A stretch of 64,000 nt of DNA. Origin: CAZNPL01 sp964574815 (GTDB taxonomy: Bacteria; Planctomycetota; Phycisphaerae; UBA1845). Every line of letters begins with the position of its first letter. Position 1 is the first letter of the stretch. A program made the position numbers and the translations under genes. The stretch spans positions 124,001 to 188,000 of the forward strand of contig CAZNPL010000006.1 in NCBI GenBank assembly GCA_964574815.1, in the 5' to 3' direction. Shown piece by piece: positions 8,713 to 18,170 of the stretch. The notes beneath the pieces were generated by a model, which saw only the letters and a list, made by a program, of their open reading frames with translations, was not told the DNA's origin and searched no databases.

Positions 8713-9084
8713 TCAAAGCCCGCGGTTCCAGATATACGCGAGTACGATCCCCACTTGTAGGGCCACGATTGCAAAGAAGATTCCCCGGAACCGAGGCGCC
8801 CTGGTCTTGTGCCGGAAGAGGAGCTGCGCGGCGAATCCGCCCGGCGTGCCGCCGAGGACGCCCAGCGCGTGCAGGACGAGCTCCGGCACACGGGAAGCTT
8901 GTTGCACCGCCTGAAGCTTGTCGAATCCGTAAAAGCACATCGTGATGACGTTGATGCCGGCGAGATAGGCGAGCGGCCAGGACACCCCGAACCGCACGAG
9001 AACGACAACGAGGGCAACCGTAAGAACCAGCGCAGTAGCGAGATAAAACCGATGGATTTGCGATAAGCTTCGGTAACGCATCAT
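8713..9084 (-). CDS. DUF1294 family small membrane protein
   Basis: A 123-residue inner-membrane protein of the DUF1294 family, whose function is unknown. Predicted membrane segments are near residues 12-30 (FYLATALVLTVALVVVLV), 35-52, and 102-117. The family signature is clear: a conserved YGFDKLQA segment, a Pro-Glu helix (RVPELVLHALGVLGG), the turn GGTPGGFAAQ, and the basic RHKT motif (LLFRHKTRAPRFRGIFF). Members sometimes carry an N-terminal cold-shock domain; this one does not. It lies convergent with the tRNA gene and upstream of the AsmA-like gene on the same strand, 56 bp from it, so the two might share a transcript. Confidence 0.85.
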   Translation of the reverse strand: MMRYRSLSQIHRFYLATALVLTVALVVVLVRFGVSWPLAYLAGINVITMCFYGFDKLQAVQQASRVPELVLHALGVLGGTPGGFAAQLLFRHKTRAPRFRGIFFAIVALQVGIVLAYIWNRGL

Positions 9085-9140
9085 CTAGGCGGGAGCATGT
9101 AGGGACCCTGCGCGAATCGGAAGCTGCGGGCTACCTACGG

Positions 9141-12100
9141 CTAACGGCGCTCCCGCCCCTTTTCATTCTTCTTCTTGACGTCTTCAAGAATATCCCCCAA
9201 CACGTCGGTGATGGTCTCCTCAGTTCTGTCAGTCAACGCCTTCAACAGGAGCTCCTGCACGTTGATTCGCTCCACCAAGACCTTCGGTTTGGTGCGCGTC
9301 CCCAGGATCGGGATCTCCACGCGCTCGCCCGCCAGCCGCCTGGCATAACGGATGGCATCCGAACCCACGCCCAGCCGCTCCAGAAGCTCAGGCCGAACCG
9401 GTAACGACACAACCAGGTCAACTGTGTCGTCCAGTCCGACGGCTCCGGAGAACTTCAGGTCGAAATCCCCCGGAAAGACCAGCGTGAAATCCTCGTAACT
9501 GATCCGGCCGTTCGCGACCGTGAAATCCAGACCCTGAACGACCATCGAGATCATCTTCGCGGCCTCCGGGTTTCCTCCCAGGGCAATCAATTCCTGCAAC
9601 AGCCCGACCGGCGTGACCAGCATGTCGGTGAGTTGAAGCTTGCCGTCTCCGGTCGCCCTGTCGCGCGCGGACTCGTCGAGTGGAAACACGAGGTTGTTGA
9701 CGGTGAGGTCGACCGCACCGCTCGCGGCCGCGACCTGATAAAAGACGGGATTGATGTGGCTGAGCAGATCACGGCTGAGCTCGCGCGTGACCTTGACGCC
9801 GTTCAATACCTTGTTCTTTCCGGGAATCATCAACGTCATTCCCGGAGTGGTCGTATCCAGCGCGGCCCTTAATTGCACTTTGCCTTCCAGAGTCGGGATC
9901 GCGGTCGACTGCAGATTCAGCCGGCCGTTCGCGAAGTTCGGCGAAATGGTCCCCTGTTTGAGTTTGACCCCGGCGATCGACGCGGAATCCCAGCCGATCG
10001 AGACTTCGGCCTTCGCGTTGCGATAAGGCGGATCAACCCCGTCCTCGTTCAGCGGCCCGGTTAGCGTGAAATCACTCTTGGAAGTTCCCTCCACGACGAC
10101 GAGATTCGCCGTGGACGGAACGAACTGATGTAACAGGTTCGTCAGCTCCTTCCACGACGCGTCGTATTGTCCCTTAAGGGAGGCGATCATCTTGCTGTCG
10201 TACTCGTCGATCGAGCCGCTCAGATCGAGCGAAAGCGGCGTCGAGGTCAACCGGGTCGAACCCAGAACGAGGCGGTGGGCCGAGGTATCAACGGTGGCCT
10301 CGTACTGAAGGTCGCCTCGCTTCTCGCGAATGGTCTCCTTCCCGGAACCGATTTCTAGGTCCGCAACGTCGGCGGTTCCTGCGAGTTTAATGCCCTCGCG
10401 GCTCTGCGAGATTGTGGCGTCAAAGGCGAGCTTGCCCCGGATATCCGCCGGTTTCTCTTGACCACCGGCGATCTCTACTGCACGAAGAAAGCGGGCTGCA
10501 TCAACCGATCCGCGAAGCTTGCCTTGCTTGATCATGCCGGTGTCGCCGTCGATCCTGATGCCGCGCAGGTCGACCGTTGCGACATCCGACTTGAGTTCGC
10601 CCTTCGGCACCGCCAGGCGCATGGTGCGCGTGTCAAACGTCGCGTCCGACCAGGTCAGCAAGACGTCTTCGTCGAACAGAGCCTTGCCCTCAGCCGCGAA
10701 CCGCTCTGCGGCCAACCCGCCCGACGAACGAATCGGCTCGGAATCGGACTCGCGTGCTGCGGAGATGTCGCCCCGCAGATCACCGGTGAACCGCTCGAGG
10801 TCCATGATGCCCCACGCCGCAGCGCGTTGCGAAATATACTCCAGATCGGCCTGCCGGAGGTTTACACTGGCCGAGAACCCCCTGTTGCTCATGTCAAACC
10901 ATGCGGCCCCGTCCGCGACGATCTGACCGCCCAGATCGACACTGAATTCATCAGCCTTCACGCGGGCGAGCTTCTTTTCGCTCAGCGCGACGTGCCCTCT
11001 CTGTTTGACCAACGCGTGTGGCACATCGACGCTACGTCCTCCTGCAGCATATCGCACTTCGCGCGCGTTCACTTCGACCGTCGTGTCAATTCGACCCTCG
11101 TTGACGCGTTTTGCGCCCAAAGTACCCGAAATCTGCCCCTTCAGTTCCATCGCCCCGAAATCGATCAGCTTCCCCAACTGAGCCTGCACCGACGCAAAGT
11201 CGCAGACAAACTGCGCGTTGAGTTCATTGATCGTGCCCGACGCGTTCACCGTGGCGAATCCGGAGGTGACATCCGCCCGCTCAATCTTCAATCCGGCGGT
11301 CCGTTCAAGCGTCGCATCTAGGGTGAGCGACACCGGCTCCAGAGTCGTCGTCGTGCCGTTCTGGTGCGCGCTTAATCCGCTCACATGCATGACGCCGCTG
11401 ATGTCCGGCTTCGCCCCGCCCGTGACACGCAGCGTCGAAACCGAAATGCTGCCGCCGGTCAGAGCCGGCCCCTCCGGCATCTGGAGCAACCCCGGAACGG
11501 CACGATCAACCGCGGCCAGGTCAATGTTGCTCTCGACCGTCAGGGTAAAGTCGGGTAACGACAACGACTCGCCACCGAGGATCGCCGACACAACCTGGTC
11601 GGCCGAAACTTGTGGCGGGGTTCTGCTGTAGCGGTAGCTCAAGTCGGCCTTCGCAGTACCCGGTGTTCCCGAGAGCATTGCCTGCGCGGTGAGTAACTCG
11701 TCCTTCAGATTCAGTGTCCCCGTCACCGAGGCGTCCAGGGGACTGGCGTTTTCCGCCGCGCGTTCTTCCGTTTGAAATCCCGCTATCGTCGCCTCAAAGT
11801 TGGCGGAAACATCTCCACGCTGCTTTCGCCCGTCCAGCTTGACGTTCGCGTTACCAGTCAGTCCCGCGCGCTCCAGGACGATCTCCGCGAGCGGTCCGAT
11901 CTGCGCCGGTCTGTCCATCTCGAGCGTGAACGTCCCCGAGGCGCCGTCCACATCGATCGTCCCTCCGCGTACGACATCCTTGGCTGACATCCTGCAGGCA
12001 ACCTGACTGCCTCCTGCCAGCTTGAGGGCCACGCGCCCGTCGACCCTGGCCAGGGTCGCCACCTCGAATTCGCCCTTGATGTCAGTGGCCTCGTAGCGGC

Positions 12101-12695
12101 TGCCGTCAGGCCGCGCCACTTCGACCCGCCCGTCCGCGATCGAGACGGTCCCGGCGAATGCGGGAAGGTCGCCGGTGCTCGGCGAAGCCTCCTCGGGAGC
12201 TGACTTCTTGATCGGCTCGAATGCCTCTGCGATCGATACCCGGTTCTCTTTATTCAGATAAAGCACGACGTCCGGAGATTCAATCGCGAGCTCTTCGAAT
12301 TCCTCGCGATCGGTGATCAGTTTCCAGATGCCGGGTGCCAATCTCAATCGTCGCAGGCTCAACACCTCGCGCTTTTCCGGATCCAGAATCGTCAGCCCCT
12401 GTACGGTTGTCGGCCCAAACCACGTCGCCGAGAGCTTCTCCAGCCGGATTTCGCCTCGAACGGTGTTACTGGCAAGTGCAATCAATCGGTCGGAAACCAC
12501 TCGAAGCGAAGCAATCCACGGAATCGCCGCGACCAACAGCACAAGGACAATCAGCAACGCCAGGATGACAATTCGCCAGCGGCGCTTCCGGGGACGACGT
12601 TTGCCGTTCGCCTCGGGGTCTGTTGAACTCTGTTGCGATTGGCCTGCCGCCTCGGCTGGCCTCGTCCTCTCGTCACTCTTCGCGTCAGTCATCAT
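9141..12695 (-). CDS. Very large AsmA/TamB-like envelope protein
   Basis: A 1184-residue protein with a cytoplasmic N-terminal tail rich in Arg/Lys (NGKRRPRKRRWR) and one transmembrane helix (IVILALLIVLVLLVAAIPWI, near residues 45-64). More than 1,000 residues of beta-rich repeats follow, and the end is charged (EDVKKKNEKGRERR). The opening LRVVSDRLIALASNTVRGEIRL and the ASGTI-, DLSGSI- and GAVGLD-type strands are typical of the AsmA/TamB/YhdP group, proteins that bridge the periplasm and are implicated in lipid transport to the outer membrane. Placing it in that group is an inference from architecture and local style. The start is ATG 12695; a GTG two codons earlier is possible. It appears monocistronic or paired with the DUF1294 gene. 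Confidence 0.75.
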   Translation of the reverse strand: MMTDAKSDERTRPAEAAGQSQQSSTDPEANGKRRPRKRRWRIVILALLIVLVLLVAAIPWIASLRVVSDRLIALASNTVRGEIRLEKLSATWFGPTTVQGLTILDPEKREVLSLRRLRLAPGIWKLITDREEFEELAIESPDVVLYLNKENRVSIAEAFEPIKKSAPEEASPSTGDLPAFAGTVSIADGRVEVARPDGSRYEATDIKGEFEVATLARVDGRVALKLAGGSQVACRMSAKDVVRGGTIDVDGASGTFTLEMDRPAQIGPLAEIVLERAGLTGNANVKLDGRKQRGDVSANFEATIAGFQTEERAAENASPLDASVTGTLNLKDELLTAQAMLSGTPGTAKADLSYRYSRTPPQVSADQVVSAILGGESLSLPDFTLTVESNIDLAAVDRAVPGLLQMPEGPALTGGSISVSTLRVTGGAKPDISGVMHVSGLSAHQNGTTTTLEPVSLTLDATLERTAGLKIERADVTSGFATVNASGTINELNAQFVCDFASVQAQLGKLIDFGAMELKGQISGTLGAKRVNEGRIDTTVEVNAREVRYAAGGRSVDVPHALVKQRGHVALSEKKLARVKADEFSVDLGGQIVADGAAWFDMSNRGFSASVNLRQADLEYISQRAAAWGIMDLERFTGDLRGDISAARESDSEPIRSSGGLAAERFAAEGKALFDEDVLLTWSDATFDTRTMRLAVPKGELKSDVATVDLRGIRIDGDTGMIKQGKLRGSVDAARFLRAVEIAGGQEKPADIRGKLAFDATISQSREGIKLAGTADVADLEIGSGKETIREKRGDLQYEATVDTSAHRLVLGSTRLTSTPLSLDLSGSIDEYDSKMIASLKGQYDASWKELTNLLHQFVPSTANLVVVEGTSKSDFTLTGPLNEDGVDPPYRNAKAEVSIGWDSASIAGVKLKQGTISPNFANGRLNLQSTAIPTLEGKVQLRAALDTTTPGMTLMIPGKNKVLNGVKVTRELSRDLLSHINPVFYQVAAASGAVDLTVNNLVFPLDESARDRATGDGKLQLTDMLVTPVGLLQELIALGGNPEAAKMISMVVQGLDFTVANGRISYEDFTLVFPGDFDLKFSGAVGLDDTVDLVVSLPVRPELLERLGVGSDAIRYARRLAGERVEIPILGTRTKPKVLVERINVQELLLKALTDRTEETITDVLGDILEDVKKKNEKGRERR

Positions 12696-13122
12696 TCCCA
12701 CCCCGCCCCGTCAGCAGATAGGACTCAAAGACCAGCCCTGCCTCGGCATGCTGAGTTCATTATTGATCTTACTGCGGCCGCTATCTGGAACTCGGCGCCC
12801 CCGCTGCGAGACGCATGAAAGCCTACGCCTCGCAGGGTCCCTGATTGCCCAGACATGCCTCGCCGCGGCCGACTCATCATAAGGGCAAAGGCCGACCCGA
12901 TACAGGTCGTGTGGCTGTGTCCTGACAGAGCGTTAAGGTCGGCCCGCTAGGACAAAGTGGCACAGCGGAGGCGACGCCCTGGCGGACTGTCAAGCGAATC
13001 GGTTATGCTTCCTCGCGCTGCTCGCGTCGGATTGCAGCATCCGACCGGCCTTCTATCGCACGCGGGGAGGATCGAGGGCGAAGCGAAACCTCGGCTGCGC
13101 GCGTGCGAGGAGAACGAGAACC
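12696..13122. other. Intergenic region with an inverted repeat
   Basis: 427 bp between divergent genes, presumably holding promoters in both directions. An 8-bp inverted repeat GGCCGACC (12890-12897) / GGTCGGCC (12937-12944) encloses about 39 bp. No T-run follows it, so it is not an obvious intrinsic terminator. No convincing gene is seen. Confidence 0.5.
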
Positions 13123-14301
13123 GTGGCCCTGTCCATCCGCTGGAAGCTGATGCTCTATATAGGCCTGCCGACGTTAGCGGCCTATGTGGCAACGCTGACG
13201 CTCAACTATGCCAGCTTGACCGCAGAAGCCCGCGATCAATTGCAGGAGCACGCCCGCACTCGGGCAGCGGCCATGGCCGAGCGCTTCGATCATCGCTTCA
13301 TCGCCATGGCGCACATCGCGAGCACCGCGGCCGCCGTCCTCACCGCTCACTCGGAGCTCTCCGAGAATGAGCTGTACGATGTCGTCCGCGCGAACCTGGC
13401 GCTGGACGACTTGGTGTACGGCTCGTGTATCGCGTTCGAACCGTTCGCGTTCGAACCCGACCGCGAGCGGTTCGCCCCATACGCATATCGTGGGACCGGC
13501 GCTATTGAGACGATTGACATCGGCATCGAGTCGTACGACTACACACGGCCGGAGTGGGAGTGGTTCAGCCGCGCAAAGGAGTCCGACGGCCCGATCTGGA
13601 CCGAGCCCTACTTCGACAAGGATGCCGGAAACGTCCTGATGTCCACTTATTCCGCCCCCTTCCGGGTCGATGGACGATTCGGCGGCGTGGTGACCGTGGA
13701 CGTGCGGCTGGAAGACATACAGGACCGCGTGGGCCTGTTCGATCCGGCCGAGGGCGAACGATTCATGCTGCTCAGTTCCAGTGGTGTGTTCATCTCACAC
13801 CCCGATCCGGAACTGATCATGAAGGAAAGCGTACAGAGCGTCGCGCAAGAGCGCAATCGCCCCGAATTACTGGACATTCTCGAGCGGGCCAAGCGCGGGA
13901 ACATCGGCGTCGAGCGGCACGTTGGCCTCGAACGCCCGGTGGTCACGTGGATGTCATTCGCCCCGATCCCCAGCACTGGTTGGTACTTTGCGGCCGGCAT
14001 CCCGGAGGCCGAGGCAATGGCCTTTGTGGACGAGCAGATCAGGACTTCCGCCGCCATCATGCTGATCGGGCTGGTCGTGATTCTTGTGATCGTGTTTGTG
14101 GTTTCGATCACGGTCACGAATCCGATTCGGAAGCTGAACGAGGCGGTGGAAAAGCTCGGCTCCGGTGACTTCGATGTGCGCGTCAGCGGGATCACAAGTG
14201 GAGACGAAATCGGCGCGTTCGCCCGGGCGTTCAATATCATGGTAAAGCGACTCCAGTCGTATCTTTCGAAAGCCGCGCCCAGGACAAGGGACGACACGTG
14301 A
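13123..14301 (+). CDS. Cache-HAMP membrane sensor without output domain
   Basis: A 392-residue membrane receptor. One transmembrane helix lies near residues 8-28 and a second near 307-328 (IMLIGLVVILVIVFVVSITV). Between them is a periplasmic double-Cache sensor of about 270 residues, with the typical YDYTRPEWEWFSRAKES and GRFGGVVTVDVRLEDIQ segments. A HAMP linker follows (TNPIRKLNEAVEKLGSGDF...DEIGAFARAFNIMVKRLQSY) and the protein stops about 15 residues later. Relatives normally continue into a SpoIIE-type phosphatase, cyclase, kinase or methyl-accepting domain. Here there is none, so it must work through a separate partner or is truncated. The start is GTG 13123. Confidence 0.85.
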   Translation: MALSIRWKLMLYIGLPTLAAYVATLTLNYASLTAEARDQLQEHARTRAAAMAERFDHRFIAMAHIASTAAAVLTAHSELSENELYDVVRANLALDDLVYGSCIAFEPFAFEPDRERFAPYAYRGTGAIETIDIGIESYDYTRPEWEWFSRAKESDGPIWTEPYFDKDAGNVLMSTYSAPFRVDGRFGGVVTVDVRLEDIQDRVGLFDPAEGERFMLLSSSGVFISHPDPELIMKESVQSVAQERNRPELLDILERAKRGNIGVERHVGLERPVVTWMSFAPIPSTGWYFAAGIPEAEAMAFVDEQIRTSAAIMLIGLVVILVIVFVVSITVTNPIRKLNEAVEKLGSGDFDVRVSGITSGDEIGAFARAFNIMVKRLQSYLSKAAPRTRDDT

Positions 14302-14366
14302 ACAGGTCGCCGGCGCGGCGCGTCCTTGGCGCTGAGCAATAGATCAAGATTGGGCAAATACTCAAC

Positions 14367-14738
14367 ATGGTTGAACGTCTCAGGCCCCTACGCATGCTCT
14401 TCGACTACCGCTTCGTGGTTCTGCTGCTGGCCATCCTCCCTCTGTCAATGGTTACGGCAGCGGCACAATCCCTTCGCCCCGAGGCGGGCCTCGGTGCGGC
14501 GCGATTCTGGATAGCGGTTGTGCTCGTGTTGCTGCTTCTGTCTGCGGCGTTCGCCGTCGCTCGAAGCGCTGCCTCCGTTGTGATCGTGATCCTCTTGGCC
14601 CTGCCGACCGTTTTCCTGAAGTTCCTTGCGCTCTGCTCCGGAACCGTTACTGCGTGCCACTGGTCCGTCTCAGGTGGGTCCGCCAGTGATTTGCCGCGAA
14701 CGACTGGCTATCGGGATAGGTTGTGGCAGAGCGTGTAA
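14367..14738 (+). CDS. Short membrane ORF, possibly a truncated ion-channel N-terminus
   Basis: A 123-residue frame with three hydrophobic segments (FVVLLLAILPLSMV, WIAVVLVLLLLSAAFAVA, VVIVILLALPTVFLKFLAL). The first 90 residues resemble in style the N-terminal membrane region of prokaryotic two-TM ion-channel proteins, but the pore helix and selectivity filter that should follow are absent. The last 30 residues (from about CSGTVTACHW) are encoded by an intergenic-type hairpin repeat at 14654-14690. The gene therefore probably was cut by, or simply ends against, a repeat. It lies 66 bp after the Cache-HAMP gene. It could be a genuine small membrane protein; confidence is low. Confidence 0.4.
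   Translation: MVERLRPLRMLFDYRFVVLLLAILPLSMVTAAAQSLRPEAGLGAARFWIAVVLVLLLLSAAFAVARSAASVVIVILLALPTVFLKFLALCSGTVTACHWSVSGGSASDLPRTTGYRDRLWQSV
14654..14690. repeat. CACTGG hairpin repeat copy
   Basis: An imperfect hairpin GTGCCACTGG ... CGCCAGTGAT. It belongs to the same family as copies near 26671, 36972, 58151 and 59985. Here it forms the 3' end of a short membrane ORF. Confidence 0.55.
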
Positions 14739-14948
14739 CGGCTCCAACCACCAAATCCGAAATGCCGATGAGCGCGAAGAGCGGCACCACCCGACAAACC
14801 CCCTGCCGGTTGCCGGACGGCGGGTGCGGGGTAACATGCCGACGCTCGCAAGGGCCGGCTGCGCAACCGGTGTCGAATCTGCCATTTGTTCCGAAGTGCC
14901 CGGATCCGCGAGCGATTTGGTAACAACCGGGCGACTTCCGGGAAGGCG

Positions 14949-16511
14949 ATGATTGTGGTCAAAAGAATGAAACGCGACGAGAGAAACGCTCATGTGTGGT
15001 TCGGGGTGATCGTGCTGGTTGCGCTGGCGGTGATGTGGGCGGCCCCGTCGGCGACCGGCAGCGACACGGGTCCCGCCTCGCAAACCGAGGCGACGGCCGG
15101 TGAACACGCCGCTCACCCGAGCGACGATCACGCCGGCGGGCACATCGACCCGTTCTCCTACATCCTGATCGAACTCGGGCTGGTCGTCGTGCTGGCCATG
15201 TTCGGGCGCTGGCTCGCCGGGAGGGTGGCCCAGCCGGCCGTTCTGGGGGAATTGCTCATCGGCGTTGCACTTGGCAACATCGGCTACTGGCTGGACAGAC
15301 CGCTCTTCGTGCTCACCATGCACCTCAGCGAGGCTCAGGATCTGTTTCGACAGGTCTGGCGCTCAGGCGCATCGGTACGCGAGGCGGCCCAGCAGGTCTT
15401 CACGGAAAGCCAACTCGCCGAGGGCGGCGTCGGGCAGGCGTTGGTCAGGATCATGACCGGCCCCGAAGGGGTCGACTTCCTGCTGATGGCCATCGCCCTT
15501 TGGATGTTCTCGAGCCTCGGGGTCATCCTGCTGCTGTTCATGGTCGGGCTGGAATCGAGCGTCGAGGAGATGACCAAGGTCGGGGCCCGCGCCACTCTCG
15601 TTGCCATTGTGGGTGTGGTCGCCCCCTTCGCCCTCGGAATGGTCGCCGGCATCTGGCTGATTCCCGAACAGGGAACGCCGGTCCATCTCTTCCTGGCCGC
15701 CACCCTGTGCGCAACGAGCGTCGGGATCACGGCCCGCGTGTTCAAAGACCTTCAAGCCCTGCAACGCTCCGAAGCCAAGATCATCCTCGGAGCGGCAGTC
15801 ATCGACGACATCCTCGGCTTGATCATCCTGGCTGTCGTCGTCGGCATAGTCGCCACCGGCGAATTCAGGGCGGGTGACGTCGTCAGAATCTCGCTCCTCT
15901 CCATTGTCTTCCTCGGTGCCGTGATCCTGCTCGGCGGGCGTCTTGCGCATCTGGCCGCACGGGTCATGAAGGTTCTCGATCGTGATCACAGCAAGCTCCT
16001 GTTCCCCCTGGCACTGGCGTTTCTGCTCTCTTGGCTGGCCAATCAGATCGAACTCGCCACCATCGTCGGGGCGTTTGCCGCCGGCCTGATTCTCGAGGAG
16101 CACTATTTCGGCGAGGAGGCAAAAGGCATCACCGTCGAGCAGTTGGTGGCGCCGCTCGAGCGCATCTTCGCACCGATTTTTTTCGTATTGATGGGTATGC
16201 AGGTGAACCTGGCCTCTTTCGTGGAACCGGGTACGTTGCTGCTCGCCGTCGCATTCACGGTTGCGGCCTTGATCGGAAAGATCGTCGCGGGGCTGCCCGC
16301 CGGGAAAGGGGTGGACCGCCTCTCGGTTGGCATCGGCATGATCCCGCGCGGCGAAGTTGGTCTGATCTTCGCCAGCGTAGGCCGAGGCCTCGGCGTCGTC
16401 TCCGACTCTGTCTTCTCGGCGATCGTCGTTATGGTGATGGTCACGACGCTCATCACGCCTCCGGCCCTCAGCTGGTCCATGAACAGGCTCAAGCGCTCGA
16501 ACACTCGCTGA
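14949..16511 (+). CDS. CPA2-type cation:proton antiporter
   Basis: A 520-residue polytopic membrane protein of the monovalent cation:proton antiporter-2 (Kef/NapA-like) family, exchanging Na+ or K+ for H+. An N-terminal hydrophobic helix and a His/Asp-rich stretch (EHAAHPSDDHAGGH, about residues 56-69) precede the transport core. Core signatures are LGELLIGVALGNIGYW, GLESSVEEMTKVGARA, the essential aspartate region AAVIDDILGLIILAVV, and the C-terminal MIPRGEVGLIFASVGRGLG. There is no C-terminal TrkA-N/RCK regulatory domain. ATG 14949 has GGGAAGG just upstream and is preferred to 14886. The His-rich loop might bind metal, but that is only suggestive. Confidence 0.9.
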   Translation: MIVVKRMKRDERNAHVWFGVIVLVALAVMWAAPSATGSDTGPASQTEATAGEHAAHPSDDHAGGHIDPFSYILIELGLVVVLAMFGRWLAGRVAQPAVLGELLIGVALGNIGYWLDRPLFVLTMHLSEAQDLFRQVWRSGASVREAAQQVFTESQLAEGGVGQALVRIMTGPEGVDFLLMAIALWMFSSLGVILLLFMVGLESSVEEMTKVGARATLVAIVGVVAPFALGMVAGIWLIPEQGTPVHLFLAATLCATSVGITARVFKDLQALQRSEAKIILGAAVIDDILGLIILAVVVGIVATGEFRAGDVVRISLLSIVFLGAVILLGGRLAHLAARVMKVLDRDHSKLLFPLALAFLLSWLANQIELATIVGAFAAGLILEEHYFGEEAKGITVEQLVAPLERIFAPIFFVLMGMQVNLASFVEPGTLLLAVAFTVAALIGKIVAGLPAGKGVDRLSVGIGMIPRGEVGLIFASVGRGLGVVSDSVFSAIVVMVMVTTLITPPALSWSMNRLKRSNTR

Positions 16512-16553
16512 GGTCGGCAGGATCCACCAGTCGACTGTGCCCCGCCTGAGAGG

Positions 16554-18170
16554 TCAGCTCCGGCTGGGTTCGCCGGGTCCGCCGAACGCCGCCATCTCCG
16601 AACGCGACCGTATCGCAGCTGCCGCTCGAGCGGCCACGATGCCAAGACAGACGGTCACGATGATCACCAGCGCCGCAAGTGTGTACCAAAGGTCGAACGC
16701 GACGGTCTCAGGACCGAAGAACAACGGCACGTTGACGGCGAAGCCCATCGCGAGAAGCAACGCCCCACCCTGAGCGGTCGGCCGTCCGCCCAGAACCGGC
16801 AGCAGCAAGGCCAGCAGCCAAAGAACCGCCAGATTCGCGTACCCCCAGGGCAGAAACGGGCTCCTTAATTGACCAAGGACCAGAATCGCCAGCCACGTCA
16901 GGCCTTCCAACTGCCTCCCGACAGTCTGGCCGGATGGGCCCGCCCGGTTCCGCGCCGCCAGGCCCGTTACGCCGATCGCAATCAGTGCGAGCGCCAGCAC
17001 GCCGGTGAAGACAAGAGTGAGCGTCTTGGCAACGCGCTCCGCATCCCAACCACCCAAAAGATCCAGATGCGCCAGCTTGAACGCCGCCCCCATGACCGAC
17101 AGGTTGACCGTCATCGGACGTATGTTCGTTCGCGAAAAAGAGAAGGCCTCCCCGCTGGCGAGCCTAGGGGCCTGATATTCGAAGAATGCCTTGAACGGCT
17201 CGGCCCCGAAGATCAGAAACGTTGCGCACGTGATGACAACCATGGCCGCCGCAGTCCAAGCGACGGCACGCCAGCGACGCGTCACGACCAGGTAAGCCAG
17301 CAGCAACCCGGGAAACAGCTTGGACAGCGTCGCAAAGCCCAGAAGCGCTCCGCCCATCGCGAACCAGCGATGCTCGAACGCCAGCATCGCCAGAATCGAG
17401 ATGGAAATGATCAGCAGATGCACGTTGCCGATTTGCAGCGAGGCCGCCGTCACCGGTGCGATCAGGATGATCGGAAGCGCCAACCATGCAGCGCCGAAGG
17501 ATCGCCCGCCCACCCACGCGGCGAGCAGCACGACGCTCAGACAGATCGCGCCCACGTTCAGCGCGTACCAATAGGTCCGGCTTGCAAAGAAGTCCCCGCT
17601 GGCGAGCATCAACCTGGGCAGCAGCAGAAACGGCGGCGGATACTGATAGCGATCGACAGTCAACGCGTCGCCGATGTCGCGATGGATCTCGGTTTCCACT
17701 TCCGGGTCGCGGTAACGGCCGCCCTCATAGATGTTACGGACCCGCTGTGAGGCCAGGTGCGCTCCGATGATGTAGGACGTGTAGCAATTGTGCTTGACGT
17801 AGAAGGGCTCGTTGAACCCGTCGGCATCGACCGGGCGGCCGGGCGCCTTGAACGCAAACTCGGTCCGGCCCACGTCATACATGAAGACGCTGTGACGAGC
17901 CATCCGGTAGATCACCCCGCAGCACAGCACCAGCCAGACAGCCAGCAACAGCCGTGCACCTCGCCCCGGCGGCAACGTCGCCGGAAGCTCCCCCGCGACA
18001 AACGGCATCGTCACCGCGAAAATCAGCCCAGCGCCCGCAATCGCCCAGGGCATCGGCAATCCAGCCGTCGCCAGCGCGATCACCATAGCCGGCCCGGCCA
18101 CCCCGACCGCCACGAGCAAAACGCAGACCCGCAACGCCGTCAGTCTTTTCCCGAAAGTCTCGTTCGCCAT
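16554..18170 (-). CDS. GT87/DUF2029-like membrane glycosyltransferase
   Basis: A 538-residue polytopic membrane protein with about ten to twelve hydrophobic segments. Features match the GT87/DUF2029 group of polyprenyl-phosphate mannose-dependent transferases. These are an early acidic periplasmic loop after the first helix pair (VFMYDVGRTEFAF...), QYPPPFLLLPRLMLASGDFF, LQIGNVHLLI, and the conserved ATLSKLFPGLLLAYLVVTRRW. The start is ATG 18170 (MANETFGKRL); upstream in-frame sequence belongs to the nuo leader region and lacks coding character. It is divergent from nuoA. The substrate is unknown; a role in cell-envelope glycan or glycolipid synthesis is likely from family knowledge. Confidence 0.82.
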   Translation of the reverse strand: MANETFGKRLTALRVCVLLVAVGVAGPAMVIALATAGLPMPWAIAGAGLIFAVTMPFVAGELPATLPPGRGARLLLAVWLVLCCGVIYRMARHSVFMYDVGRTEFAFKAPGRPVDADGFNEPFYVKHNCYTSYIIGAHLASQRVRNIYEGGRYRDPEVETEIHRDIGDALTVDRYQYPPPFLLLPRLMLASGDFFASRTYWYALNVGAICLSVVLLAAWVGGRSFGAAWLALPIILIAPVTAASLQIGNVHLLIISISILAMLAFEHRWFAMGGALLGFATLSKLFPGLLLAYLVVTRRWRAVAWTAAAMVVITCATFLIFGAEPFKAFFEYQAPRLASGEAFSFSRTNIRPMTVNLSVMGAAFKLAHLDLLGGWDAERVAKTLTLVFTGVLALALIAIGVTGLAARNRAGPSGQTVGRQLEGLTWLAILVLGQLRSPFLPWGYANLAVLWLLALLLPVLGGRPTAQGGALLLAMGFAVNVPLFFGPETVAFDLWYTLAALVIIVTVCLGIVAARAAAAIRSRSEMAAFGGPGEPSRS

